This document shows, one piece after another, positions 24,532 through 32,060 of a stretch of 45,112 bases of DNA. A model generated the notes under the pieces. That model was not told the origin of the DNA. It did not search any database and was given only the letters and a program-made list of their open reading frames with translations. Made by a program: the position numbers and the translations under genes. Numbering within the stretch: position 1 is the stretch's first letter; every line of letters begins with the position of its first letter. Source of the DNA: Geobacillus jurassicus NBRC 107829 (GTDB lineage Bacteria; Bacillota; Bacilli; Bacillales; Anoxybacillaceae); the NCBI RefSeq assembly GCF_001544315.1, contig NZ_BCQG01000028.1, positions 1 to 45,112 of the forward strand, read 5' to 3'.

Positions 24532-24567
24532 GAAGCCCGCCCCCTGATGGGGAGACGGGCTTCTTTC
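24532..24567 (+). terminator. Hairpin between response regulator and transporter genes
   Basis: GAAGCCCG (24532-24539) pairs with CGGGCTTC (24556-24563), with an inner CCCC/GGGG pair; the T run after it is short (TTT). A second hairpin (GGGCAA..CCCGC/GCGGG..TTGCCC, about 24479-24506) lies just before it. Likely a terminator separating regulatory genes from the transporter operon, but the tail is weak. Confidence 0.55.
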
Positions 24568-24639
24568 GCGCCATTGAAGCGAAATGGCCGCTAGCTGGTA
24601 CCAGAGAGCCTTTCGTTTGCCCGACAGGAGAACGGAAAA

Positions 24640-24675
24640 CAAAAAAGTGAAGAAAAACGCAAAAAAGTGAAGAAA
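24640..24675 (+). promoter_or_regulatory. Tandem direct repeats, probable activator site of the sugar transporter
   Basis: CAAAAAAGTGAAGAAA occurs at 24640-24655 and again at 24660-24675, exactly 20 bp apart, about two helical turns. A -10-like TACACT lies at 24706-24711 with no good -35 at 17 bp, typical of an activated promoter. AraC-type response regulators such as YesN bind direct repeats of this kind next to the -35. The regulator gene ends 216 bases upstream. Confidence 0.6.
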
Positions 24676-24755
24676 TCAAGCCGCAGTTTGATGAGCGGCG
24701 CATGGTACACTCAACATTGAAAGGGGTTTCAGAAAAAGAGCAAAGGGGGAGAATC

Positions 24756-26051
24756 ATGAGAAAGAAAGCATCCGCATGGCTCGCGCTTGCGCTTGGAATT
24801 GGGATGGCGCTTTCGGGCTGCAGCAGCTCGAACTCTTCATCCGATAACGCCAAACAAGGCAGCCAAAAAGCGGGAGAGAAGCTCGAGATTTTCAGCTGGT
24901 GGACCGGAGCCGGTGAGGAAGACGGCTTAAAAGCGCTCATCAAACTGTTCCAAGAAAAATATCCGGATATTGAAGTCGAAAACGCAGCGGTCGCTGGCGG
25001 GGCGGGGACGAACGCCAAGGCGGTCTTAGCGAGCCGCATGCAAGGGAACGATCCGCCATCGACGTTCCAAGTGCACGGCGGAGCAGAACTCAATGAAGGT
25101 TGGGTGGCCGCCGGCAAAATGGAGCCGCTGAACGATTTATATGAAAAAGAAGGCTGGATGGACAAATTCCCGAAAGCGCTCATCGATATGGTAAGCAAAG
25201 ACGGCAACATTTACTCCGTGCCCGTCAACATTCACCGCGGCAACGTGCTGTGGTACAACAAAAAAATCTTTGCTGACAACGGACTACAGCCGCCGAAAAC
25301 GTTCGACGAGTTTTTCCAAGTGGCGGACAAACTGAAAGCGAAAGGCATCACGCCGCTCGCCTTGGGCGACAAAGAGCCGTGGGCCGCAACGCACTTGTTT
25401 GAAAACGTGCTGCTTGGCACGCTCGGAACGGAAAACTACAAGAAGCTTTGGACGGGCGAATTGTCGTTTAACGATCCACAAGTGAAACAAGCCGTTGAGA
25501 CGTTTAAGAAAATGCTCAACTATATTAACGAAGACCATAGCTCTCGCAACTGGCAAGACGCCGCCCAGCTCGTTGCCGAAGGAAAAGCGGCCATGTACGT
25601 GATGGGAGACTGGGTGAAAGGCTATTTTGTCAACGATTTGAAATTGAAGGTGAACGAAGACTTCGGCTATGTGCCGGTGCCGAATACGGAAGGCAAGTTT
25701 ATGGTCATCACCGATACGTTCGGCCTGCCGAAAGGCGTGAAAAACCCGGACGATGTGAAGAAATTTTTAGCGGTGCTTGGTTCGGTGGAAGGACAAGATG
25801 CGTTCAATCCGCTGAAAGGCTCCATCCCGGCCCGCATCGACGCCGATCCGTCCAAGTACGATGAATACGGCAAACAAACGATGCAAGATTTCAAAACGGC
25901 GGAGCTGGCGCCAAGCTTAGCGCACGGTTCAGCAGCGCCGGAAGGCTTTGTCACGAAGGTCAATCAGGCCGTCAACATTTTCGTGACGCAAAAAGATGTG
26001 AAAACGTTCATCGACACGTTGGCATCGGCCGCAACAGAACTGAAGAAATAA
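24756..26051 (+). CDS. Sugar ABC transporter substrate-binding lipoprotein (CUT1, glucose/mannose-type)
   Basis: The 431-residue protein starts MRKKASAWLALALGIGMALS followed by Gly and Cys22 (lipobox LSGC). The mature part reads LEIFSWWTGAGEEDGLKALI, then DPPSTFQVHGGAELNEGWVAAG, SVPVNIHRGNVLWYNKKIF, NWQDAAQLVAEGKAAMYVMGDW, TDTFGLPKGVKN and FNPLKGSIPARIDADPSKY. From memory this resembles the Thermus glucose/mannose-binding protein class along most of its length, so glucose or a related hexose is the best guess. Start ATG 24756 follows AAAGGGGGAG. Two permease genes follow; no ATPase gene is present, so a shared MsmX-type ATPase encoded elsewhere would be needed. Confidence 0.88.
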   Translation: MRKKASAWLALALGIGMALSGCSSSNSSSDNAKQGSQKAGEKLEIFSWWTGAGEEDGLKALIKLFQEKYPDIEVENAAVAGGAGTNAKAVLASRMQGNDPPSTFQVHGGAELNEGWVAAGKMEPLNDLYEKEGWMDKFPKALIDMVSKDGNIYSVPVNIHRGNVLWYNKKIFADNGLQPPKTFDEFFQVADKLKAKGITPLALGDKEPWAATHLFENVLLGTLGTENYKKLWTGELSFNDPQVKQAVETFKKMLNYINEDHSSRNWQDAAQLVAEGKAAMYVMGDWVKGYFVNDLKLKVNEDFGYVPVPNTEGKFMVITDTFGLPKGVKNPDDVKKFLAVLGSVEGQDAFNPLKGSIPARIDADPSKYDEYGKQTMQDFKTAELAPSLAHGSAAPEGFVTKVNQAVNIFVTQKDVKTFIDTLASAATELKK

Positions 26052-26055
26052 TCAG

Positions 26056-26090
26056 GAAAAGGGGACGGGAGCCATTCTCTTCCCCTTTTC
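26056..26090 (+). terminator. Hairpin between binding-protein and permease genes
   Basis: GAAAAGGGGA (26056-26065) and TCCCCTTTTC (26081-26090) form a 10-bp perfect stem. The U-rich arm is inside the stem. Such hairpins often allow partial readthrough or protect the upstream mRNA, giving more binding protein than permease. Confidence 0.55.
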
Positions 26091-26112
26091 GTCATCATGA
26101 GGAGGGATCCTA

Positions 26113-27084
26113 GTGGAAACGGTCAACATCACGCCGGCCGAGAAGACAGCGGCTGTTCCAGCCGTCCGGAAAAAGCGAAAATGGACGGCCGACCATTGGC
26201 TGGCAGCAGCGTTTTTAGCGCCATCGGTCATTCTGATTTTCTTGTTTGTCTACGGGTTTATCGCTTGGACAGGGTATGTGTCCTTGAGCAACTGGAATTC
26301 GCTCGTGCCGGATTGGTCGTTTGCCGGGTTGAAAAACTATTTGTATTTGTTTCATGATTTCCGCTTCCAAGCCGATTTGCGCAATACGCTTGTGTTTACG
26401 GTGTTGTTTATCGCCGCTGTCATTGTGCTCGGACAGTTGCTTGCCATTTTGCTTGATCAAAAGCTGCGCGGCGAGTCGCTGTTCCGCAACATTTTCTTCT
26501 TCCCGATGGCCTTGTCATTTGTCGTCACCGGGGTCGTGTGGCAATGGCTGTTCAACCCGTCAACCGGCGTCAACTTGTTTTTAAAGCCGCTCGGCTTGGA
26601 CTCCAAATGGTATACCGACACCACAATTCTCGGCGGATTTCATTGGGGCAAAATTGAATTCGGCATCCCGGTGGCCATCATTGCCGTCGTGGTTGCCGCC
26701 GTCTGGCAAATGACGGGATTTGCGGTTGCGATGTATCTCGCCGGCCTGCGCGCCATTCCGGATGAAGTGCGGGAAGCGGCGCGGATGGACGGAGCGACCG
26801 AGTTTCAATTGTATTGGAAAATCATTTTGCCGCTGTTGCGGCCGATTACTGTGAGCGTCATCATCATCATGGCCCATATTTCGCTGAAAATTTTCGACTT
26901 GATTTACGCCATGACCGGGCCGGGAGCGAACTTTGTCACCGATGTGCCGGGAGTGTACATGTTTGAAACGACGTTCCGCGGCAACTATTATGCGAACGGC
27001 GCGGCGATCGCGATCGTGATGCTGCTGTCGGTCGCCATCTTTATCGTTCCGTATCTCATCTCAAGCCGCAAGGGGGGATCGTGA
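26113..27084 (+). CDS. Sugar ABC transporter permease 1 (CUT1, MalF-like)
   Basis: The 323-residue protein has a cytoplasmic N-terminus (about 35 residues) and six predicted helices (for example [72 protein letters not shown]). The EAA loop is [25 protein letters not shown]. It forms half of the membrane channel. Start GTG 26113 follows GAGGAGGGATCC. The stop overlaps the next gene. Family membership is clear; the sugar is taken from the partner binding protein. Confidence 0.92.
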   Translation: METVNITPAEKTAAVPAVRKKRKWTADHWLAAAFLAPSVILIFLFVYGFIAWTGYVSLSNWNSLVPDWSFAGLKNYLYLFHDFRFQADLRNTLVFTVLFIAAVIVLGQLLAILLDQKLRGESLFRNIFFFPMALSFVVTGVVWQWLFNPSTGVNLFLKPLGLDSKWYTDTTILGGFHWGKIEFGIPVAIIAVVVAAVWQMTGFAVAMYLAGLRAIPDEVREAARMDGATEFQLYWKIILPLLRPITVSVIIIMAHISLKIFDLIYAMTGPGANFVTDVPGVYMFETTFRGNYYANGAAIAIVMLLSVAIFIVPYLISSRKGGS

Positions 27085-27905
27085 TGGCGAGATCCGTGTG
27101 GGCGCGGCCGTTTTTGTATTTATTGGCCCTCGCCATGAGCGTGTTTTTCCTGTTGCCGGTGTATGTCATGATCGCAACGAGCTTGAAGCCGCTCGATGAA
27201 GTGACATTGGCCGACATGTGGAAGCTGCCGTCAACGATTGACTGGAGCAGCTACGCGACGGCGTTTGACAAGCTTGCCCCGAACTTTTGGAATTCGATTT
27301 TGCTCGTCGTGCCAGCGACGTTGTTATCCGCGCTGCTTGGGGCGCTCAACGGCTACGTGCTGTCGAAATGGAAGTTTAAAGGAGCGGATACGCTCTTTAC
27401 GCTTATTTTGTTCGGCATGTTCATCCCGTATCAAAGCATTCTTATTCCGCTCATCCAGTTTTTGCGTGAAATCGGGCTGTACAACACGATCCCGGGGCTC
27501 GTGTTCGTCCATGTCGTCTACGGCATTCCGATTACGACGCTCATGTTCCGCAATTTTTACGCCGCGATACCGGATGAGATGATCGAATCAGCGAAAATCG
27601 ACGGCGCTGGGTTTGTCCGCATTTTTCGTTATATTATGCTGCCGCTGTCGATCACCGGCTTTGTCGTCGTCGCCATTTGGCAGTTTACAAACATTTGGAA
27701 CGAGTTTTTGTTCGCGGTGACGATCACGACATCGGACAAACAGCCGATCATGGTCGCCCTGCAAAACTTATCCGGCAGCCAAATCGTGCAATGGAACGTG
27801 CAAATGGCAGGCGCCTTGCTCGCTGCGCTGCCGACATTGCTCGTATACATCTTCCTCGGCAAATATTTTGTCCGCGGCTTGCTTGCCGGTTCGGTGAAGG
27901 GGTAA
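27084..27905 (+). CDS. Sugar ABC transporter permease 2 (CUT1, MalG-like)
   Basis: The 273-residue protein has six helices ([21 protein letters not shown] at the start) and the EAA loop [24 protein letters not shown]. It ends [15 protein letters not shown], a standard MalG-like C-terminus. ATG 27084 overlaps the previous stop (TGATG); a GTG one codon earlier is possible. The ribosome site is AAGGGGGG. Immediately at its stop codon the sequence switches to a fragment of an Rpn-type gene, so the natural 3' flank and terminator have been replaced. Confidence 0.92.
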   Translation: MARSVWARPFLYLLALAMSVFFLLPVYVMIATSLKPLDEVTLADMWKLPSTIDWSSYATAFDKLAPNFWNSILLVVPATLLSALLGALNGYVLSKWKFKGADTLFTLILFGMFIPYQSILIPLIQFLREIGLYNTIPGLVFVHVVYGIPITTLMFRNFYAAIPDEMIESAKIDGAGFVRIFRYIMLPLSITGFVVVAIWQFTNIWNEFLFAVTITTSDKQPIMVALQNLSGSQIVQWNVQMAGALLAALPTLLVYIFLGKYFVRGLLAGSVKG

Positions 27906-27990
27906 TGAAAGCGAGAAGGTTGAAGTGAAAAAGGAATTTTTGCGCATGCTCGTCCGCCTCGAACTTGCCGAAGCGAGGCAGCGTCTGTTG
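27897..27990 (+). pseudogene. Internal fragment of an Rpn-family gene
   Basis: From 27897 the sequence GGGGTAATGAAAGCGAGAAG and onward matches 19276-19371 of the Rpn-type gene, with about 85% identity by eye and a 2-base gap. It encodes the equivalent of KKEFLRMLVRLELAEARQRLL before drifting. Neither the start nor the end of the gene is present. The match begins within the last codons of the permease gene, so the junction is precise. Confidence 0.75.
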
Positions 27991-28065
27991 GTTGGAAGCG
28001 TGGAAAGAGTGGGATTGGACGAATCATTTCCACAGCGCGTAAGACAAGCCAAGCTTCCCTTGCCT

Positions 28066-28236
28066 ATTGTCGTCGACCCCCAATCGTGCAAAAAACCTAG
28101 GGGATCGACGACAATCTTTTTATGCGCCTAAAGCTTACAGACATCACGGACGAACAGTATTGACAGAATTTTTAAAACGTTGTATTCTGAAGATGCCCCT
28201 AAAGGGAAAGCTTGATATTGCGCGCATTGTTTGGGG
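28066..28236 (+). promoter_or_regulatory. CRISPR leader with inverted repeat and promoter
   Basis: ATTGTCGTCGA (28066-28076) and TCGACGACAAT (28105-28115) form a perfect 11-bp inverted repeat around CCCC/GGGG. Further on, a consensus -35 TTGACA (28160-28165), 17 bp and TATTCT (28183-28188) point into the array. Transcription would begin near 28195, about 40 nt before the first repeat. The palindrome is followed by CTTTTT and could also end the permease transcript. The position at the intact end of the array identifies this as the leader. Confidence 0.75.
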
Positions 28237-29945
28237 GTTTTTATCGTACCTATGAGGGATTGAAACACAAGCGGCACGGCGTCCGGCGCTGTATCTTTCC
28301 CGTTTTTATCGTACCTATGAGGGATTGAAACAAAATTGCAGATGCTACGATTACAGATGCTAAAATTGGTTTTTATCGTACCTATGAGGGATTGAAACTT
28401 GGTCTTGGCAAAATTCTCGGCTTTTCTTGGGAAGAGTTTTTATCGTACCTATGAGGGATTGAAACGTAAACGTGTCAGTTCAGGTGTTTGTTTGTAAAGG
28501 GGTTTTTATCGTACCTATGAGGGATTGAAACTTCGATAATTAAAGGAGATAGTGGCAAATGATTCGTTTTTATCGTACCTATGAGGGATTGAAACTAAAA
28601 TGCCTTCTCAAGAATACGATAAAATGTCGACGTTTTTATCGTACCTATGAGGGATTGAAACTTTCCAACAATTACCAAGTTCCTTGTATGACTTTCCGTT
28701 TTTATCGTACCTATGAGGGATTGAAACCTGGACAATTGCTACCGTTTCATTGCTTGTGAAGTCGTTTTTATCGTACCTATGAGGGATTGAAACGTGTTTG
28801 ATTCGGATTGGAGCCAATAGGGCTTCGACATGTTTTTATCGTACCTATGAGGGATTGAAACGCGGGTAAATCGTCACGTTTTGCACAAATGGGGGGAGTT
28901 TTTATCGTACCTATGAGGGATTGAAACTGATCATGGCGGCGGCCGGTGCTATATCACTGTTGGTTTTTATCGTACCTATGAGGGATTGAAACGTTGAAGA
29001 TGTTACGGATTTACAAGCAGATGCAAAAGTTTTTATCGTACCTATGAGGGATTGAAACACAAAGCGAAAGATATCGCTCTCGATTTTTGGTCTTAGTTTT
29101 TATCGTACCTATGAGGGATTGAAACATCGATTTCGCTTCCGATATATTCCCAATCCACGCCCGTTTTTATCGTACCTATGAGGGATTGAAACTTCGATTT
29201 CAATACTAAAAATCCAGCGGCGCGGCCGTTTTTATCGTACCTATGAGGGATTGAAACATCCTTGATATTTGAAGCCTTTGATTTCAAAGCTTGTTTTTAT
29301 CGTACCTATGAGGGATTGAAACCTGTCAGCCCGTCAAAGGCGATGTTTCGGAACAAGTTTTTATCGTACCTATGAGGGATTGAAACTTTGATGTATGAAA
29401 CTTATTGAAAAATGAGGCGAAGTTTTTATCGTACCTATGAGGGATTGAAACCTGTCAGCCCGTCAAAGGCGATGTTTCGGAACAAGTTTTTATCGTACCT
29501 ATGAGGGATTGAAACTTTTAAAAAGCCGTATACTACTCCTCCTACTGTTTTGTTTTTATCGTACCTATGAGGGATTGAAACAATGTCATCGTTTCTGGTT
29601 CGAGACCTTCAGCTAACGTTTTTATCGTACCTATGAGGGATTGAAACTTTTTGGCATTGGATTGGGAATATATCGGAAGCGAAGGTTTTTATCGTACCTA
29701 TGAGGGATTGAAACGATCTTCGAGTGGTCTGTAACCAACTGGCAATATAGTTTTTATCGTACCTATGAGGGATTGGAACCCAAGCGTACGTCGACGCGGC
29801 GCTGACGATCCTAGTCCGTTTTTATCGTACCTATGAGGGATTGAAACACAAAAGGAGTAGACTACACAGCGTCATTCAATAACCAGTTTTTATCGTACCT
29901 ATGTGTTAAAGTTGTCCGAGACGAGTTTTTATCGTACCTATGAGG
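28237..29945 (+). CRISPR. CRISPR array: 25 full repeats plus two truncated, no cas genes in the window
   Basis: The 30-nt repeat starts GTTTTTATCGTACC and ends GGATTGAAAC. Full repeats begin at 28237, 28302, 28369, 28436, 28502, 28566, 28632, 28698, 28764, 28832, 28898, 28963, 29029, 29096, 29163, 29228, 29293, 29357, 29422, 29486, 29552, 29618, 29685, 29750 and 29818. Spacers are 34-38 nt. The repeat at 29750 has one change (GGAAC for GAAAC). Truncated copies lie at 29886-29903 and 29925-29945, which marks the old, distal end. The leader with promoter is on the left, so transcription is rightward. The 3' end ATTGAAAC is the usual 8-nt crRNA handle of type I-B/III systems. Spacer 17 (29323-29356) and spacer 19 (29452-29485) are identical. 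Spacers 14 and 22 share 26 nt in opposite orientation. No cas gene lies within 28 kb to the left or 15 kb to the right. Confidence 0.98.
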
Positions 29946-29983
29946 TGTAAATGATCACCTTTTATTTCAGCACAAAACGGTCA

Positions 29984-29997
29984 TTTTTTTTTTTTTT
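29984..29997 (+). repeat. Run of 14 T just after the array
   Basis: A single homopolymer of 14 T, the longest in the window, lies between the last truncated repeat and the terminator-like stem. Such runs slip easily and may vary between strains or reads. Confidence 0.9.
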
Positions 29998-30049
29998 GCA
30001 CATTTTTTCAGAACGTCTTCTCTTTCTGAAAGAATGTGCTATGTTTTTT
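29998..30049 (+). terminator. Terminator-like hairpin downstream of the CRISPR array
   Basis: Arms at 29998-30013 and 30024-30039 pair over 16 bp with one wobble around a 10-nt loop, followed by TATG and six T. It is positioned to end the pre-crRNA. A smaller stem AGGTG/CACCT (29943-29960) followed by TTTT lies directly at the last repeat. From here to 30317 I see no gene. Confidence 0.7.
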
Positions 30050-30317
30050 GTGTGCGTTTTCGGATAAGCCGCTCCATTCACTGAAGAGAGATGTGACGCT
30101 ATGTTTTAGCATCAACATCCAAAGCGGGAAAGCGAATGATGGCCGTTCAGCGAAAACGCGTCTTTCTTCTCACCTGCGTGTGTATGGGATGGAGGGCGCT
30201 TGGCATTGCCGTCGGGCTGTTGGGTTCTTTTCTCCGAAAACGTGGTAAGATAACATAAAACATACTATTAATATTTATTTTCTATGAATTAGAGGCGGAT
30301 GAAAGGGGAGAGAGCCA

Positions 30318-30458
30318 TTGATTCGATTCCAGTATATTGAGAGCGGAGAAGAACGTTTGGCGGTTTCAATTCATGATCCAGCGGTGTCGGCTGATCGTGG
30401 GGATGCGCCGGTGGTGGTCATTTGTCACGGGTTTATCGGCACGAGAATCGGCCATTGA
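30318..30458 (+). pseudogene. 5' fragment of an alpha/beta-hydrolase (esterase-like) gene
   Basis: A TTG start with ribosome site AAAGGGGAGAG begins a frame reading IRFQYIESGEERLAVSIHD, then DAPVVVICHGFIGTRIG, His and stop. VVICHGF.G is the oxyanion-hole strand of alpha/beta hydrolases; relatives continue for about 200 residues to the nucleophile elbow and catalytic His. The coding match ends just at TTGAT (30455-30459), where the IS200/IS605-type element begins, and no remainder is found on the far side. So an insertion with deletion has destroyed the gene. Confidence 0.75.
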
Positions 30459-30459
30459 T

Positions 30460-30693
30460 GAAGCAAAAAGTGAATCCATTTTTCCGATGCACTCCTTTAA
30501 CATCGTTCCGAAAGAAGTCTCCCACTTCTAAACGAAGTGAAAGTGGGAGATGAATTTCGGTTAGGCGCAGACAAAGGTGATGGTTGAACCGTGAGACACA
30601 CGGGGATCGCTCGGTCAACTTCCCATCATCAGTTGGGATTACCCGAGAAGCTCCCACATCTAAGCGTTAGCGTAGGTGGTGGGAGTATGTCAC
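30460..30693 (+). mobile_element. IS200/IS605-derived element without transposase, with TnpB guide-RNA-like 3' end
   Basis: No frame encodes TnpA or TnpB. The left hairpin CTCCCACTTC..GAAGTG..GTGGGAG is at 30519-30549. The middle has CTCGG..CCGAG and CCCA..TGGG pairings (about 30610-30646). The right-end hairpin CTCCCAC..GTGGGAG at 30651-30685 is followed by TATGTCAC. Subterminal hairpins instead of inverted-repeat ends are typical of IS200/IS605. TTGAT just before 30460 is a known target/TAM of this family. The segment from GAACCGTGAGAC (30586) to the right-end hairpin resembles the conserved 3' tail of tnpB elements that is transcribed as omega RNA. The sequence beyond about 30694 would be the guide. 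From there to the next gene there is only an imperfect AAAACCA/TGGTTTT hairpin near 30757-30797. Confidence 0.6.
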
Positions 30694-30857
30694 TGGATTC
30701 AAAATTGACTCTTCTCAAGTTAAAATCTTCGTAAAACCGCCTTTTCTTTTCCAGCTAAAAACCATTGGCGAGCGTAATCATTTTTCATTGGTTTTTTCGA
30801 AGCAAAGAACATTAAAATAAAAAAAGGAATCGAATATAGAGAAGGAAGGGGACACAT

Positions 30858-31730
30858 ATGATTCTCGGAGCCATTGAAGCGGGGGGGACGAAATTTGTCT
30901 GCGCCATCGGCGATGAACATGGGAACATCTATGAGCGGGCGGTGTTTCCCACCACGATGCCGGAAGAGACGATGGCGCACGTCATCGACTTTTTCCGCCC
31001 GCACCGCATCGAGGCGATCGGGATCGGGTCGTTCGGCCCGATCGATTTGCGCCCGGACAGCCCGACGTACGGGTACATTACGAGCACGCCGAAACAGGCG
31101 TGGGCAAATTTCGATTTTGTCGGCGCGATGAAGCAGCATTTTCCTGTGCCAATCGGCTTTGACACCGACGTGAACGCGGCCGCGCTTGGCGAACAGCGCT
31201 GGGGGGCGGCGCGGGGGCTTGACAGCTGCCTGTACATGACGGTCGGCACCGGCATCGGCGTTGGGGCGGTCGTCGAAGGCCGCTTGCTGCATGGGCTCCT
31301 TCACCCGGAGATGGGCCACATTTTGGTCCGCCGCCATCCGGATGATGCGTTCGCCGGCGTTTGCCCGTACCATGGCGACTGCTTGGAAGGCATGGCGTCT
31401 GGTCCCGCGATTGAGCGGCGCTGGGGGAAAAAGGGGGCGGAGCTGACCGACCAGTCGGAAGTGTGGGAGCTTGAGGCGTTTTATTTGGCACAGGCGGTCG
31501 CCAACTACATCCTCATTTTATCGCCGGAAAAGGTGATCATCGGTGGGGGCGTCATGAAGCAGACGCATGTGTTGCCGCTTGTGCGCCGCCATGTGCAGGA
31601 ATTGCTGAATGGCTACATTCAACATGAGGCGGTGCTCGAAACCATTGATGAGTACATCGTCCTTCCGGGCCTTGGCGACAACGCCGGCATCTCGGGCGCC
31701 TTGGCGCTCGCTGCCCAAGCAAGAAAATAG
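30858..31730 (+). CDS. ROK-family sugar kinase (fructokinase-like)
   Basis: The 290-residue protein starts MILGAIEAGGTKFVCAIGDE (ROK phosphate-binding loop). It has the catalytic Asp104 in FDTDVNAAALGE, and a zinc site made of His154 (HPEMGHILV) with Cys169, His172 and Cys175 in CPYHGDCLEG. ALSPEKVIIGGGV and GISGALALA are the C-terminal ROK motifs. Members similar to B. subtilis YdhR/GmuE phosphorylate fructose; glucose or mannose are possible. With a hexose-type importer 4 kb away, a role in hexose entry is reasonable but not proven. Start ATG 30858 follows GAAGGAAGGGG. A terminator follows. Confidence 0.88.
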   Translation: MILGAIEAGGTKFVCAIGDEHGNIYERAVFPTTMPEETMAHVIDFFRPHRIEAIGIGSFGPIDLRPDSPTYGYITSTPKQAWANFDFVGAMKQHFPVPIGFDTDVNAAALGEQRWGAARGLDSCLYMTVGTGIGVGAVVEGRLLHGLLHPEMGHILVRRHPDDAFAGVCPYHGDCLEGMASGPAIERRWGKKGAELTDQSEVWELEAFYLAQAVANYILILSPEKVIIGGGVMKQTHVLPLVRRHVQELLNGYIQHEAVLETIDEYIVLPGLGDNAGISGALALAAQARK

Positions 31731-31738
31731 CAGGGACG

Positions 31739-31784
31739 GCTGTCTATGGTTTTTAACAACAGAGCCATAGACAGCTATTTTTTT
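31739..31784 (+). terminator. Terminator after the ROK kinase gene
   Basis: Perfect 11-bp arms GCTGTCTATGG (31739-31749) and CCATAGACAGC (31765-31775), followed by TATTTTTTT. Confidence 0.92.
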
Positions 31785-31816
31785 GACTAATCGTTCGACA
31801 GATATAGGTTTAATAA

Positions 31817-31896
31817 TGACCGTTTAGTCAAAAATATTGTTTTTTAGTTGAATAATTTTATAATCGTGGTTTATAATAATCTTGACTATTTGGTCA
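31817..31896 (+). promoter_or_regulatory. Promoter region of the TetR/MFS operon with two inverted-repeat operators
   Basis: TGACCGTTTAGTCA (31817-31830) and TGACTATTTGGTCA (31883-31896) share the pattern TGACYN(6)RGTCA in opposite orientation, 66 bp apart. Between them are two possible promoters: TTGTTT 31837-31842 with TATAAT 31859-31864 (16 bp), and TTGAAT 31848-31853 with TATAAT 31872-31877 (18 bp). The second operator directly follows the second -10. This fits autorepression by the TetR protein encoded downstream. A partial third copy (TGACTAATCGTTCGAC) lies near 31786. Confidence 0.65.
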
Positions 31897-31919
31897 TAGA
31901 ACGTATGGAGGCGAGGACA

Positions 31920-32060
31920 ATGGCCGATGTTCGAAGACTAGTCGAATGGCTCCGGCAGCGCGGTGTGCGGGCCGATTTTGTAAAGCCGCGCGCGTTGTTG
32001 GCGTCTTACCCGCAATGGCTAGCGGCGAACGGGAAAGGGATGAGCCGCTGCCATGGATGA
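31920..32060 (+). CDS. Small protein overlapping the tetR-type gene, unknown
   Basis: A 46-codon frame, MADVRRLVEWLRQRGVRADF and so on to ANGKGMSRCHG, has GGAGGCGAGG upstream of its ATG. It ends at TGA 32060, overlapping the regulator start at 32053 by 8 nt (ATGGATGA), an arrangement typical of coupled translation. It is amphipathic and basic; no family is recognised. It may be a real small protein or a leader frame controlling translation of the regulator. Confidence 0.4.
   Translation: MADVRRLVEWLRQRGVRADFVKPRALLASYPQWLAANGKGMSRCHG

Noticed and set aside
28559-29287. Short frames in the CRISPR region with repeated peptides such as RFYRTYEGLK
   Set aside because: They are translations of the repeat unit, not proteins.
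30036-30248. A 70-codon frame after the array
   Set aside because: It begins inside the terminator-like hairpin, has no ribosome site and shows no recognisable motif.
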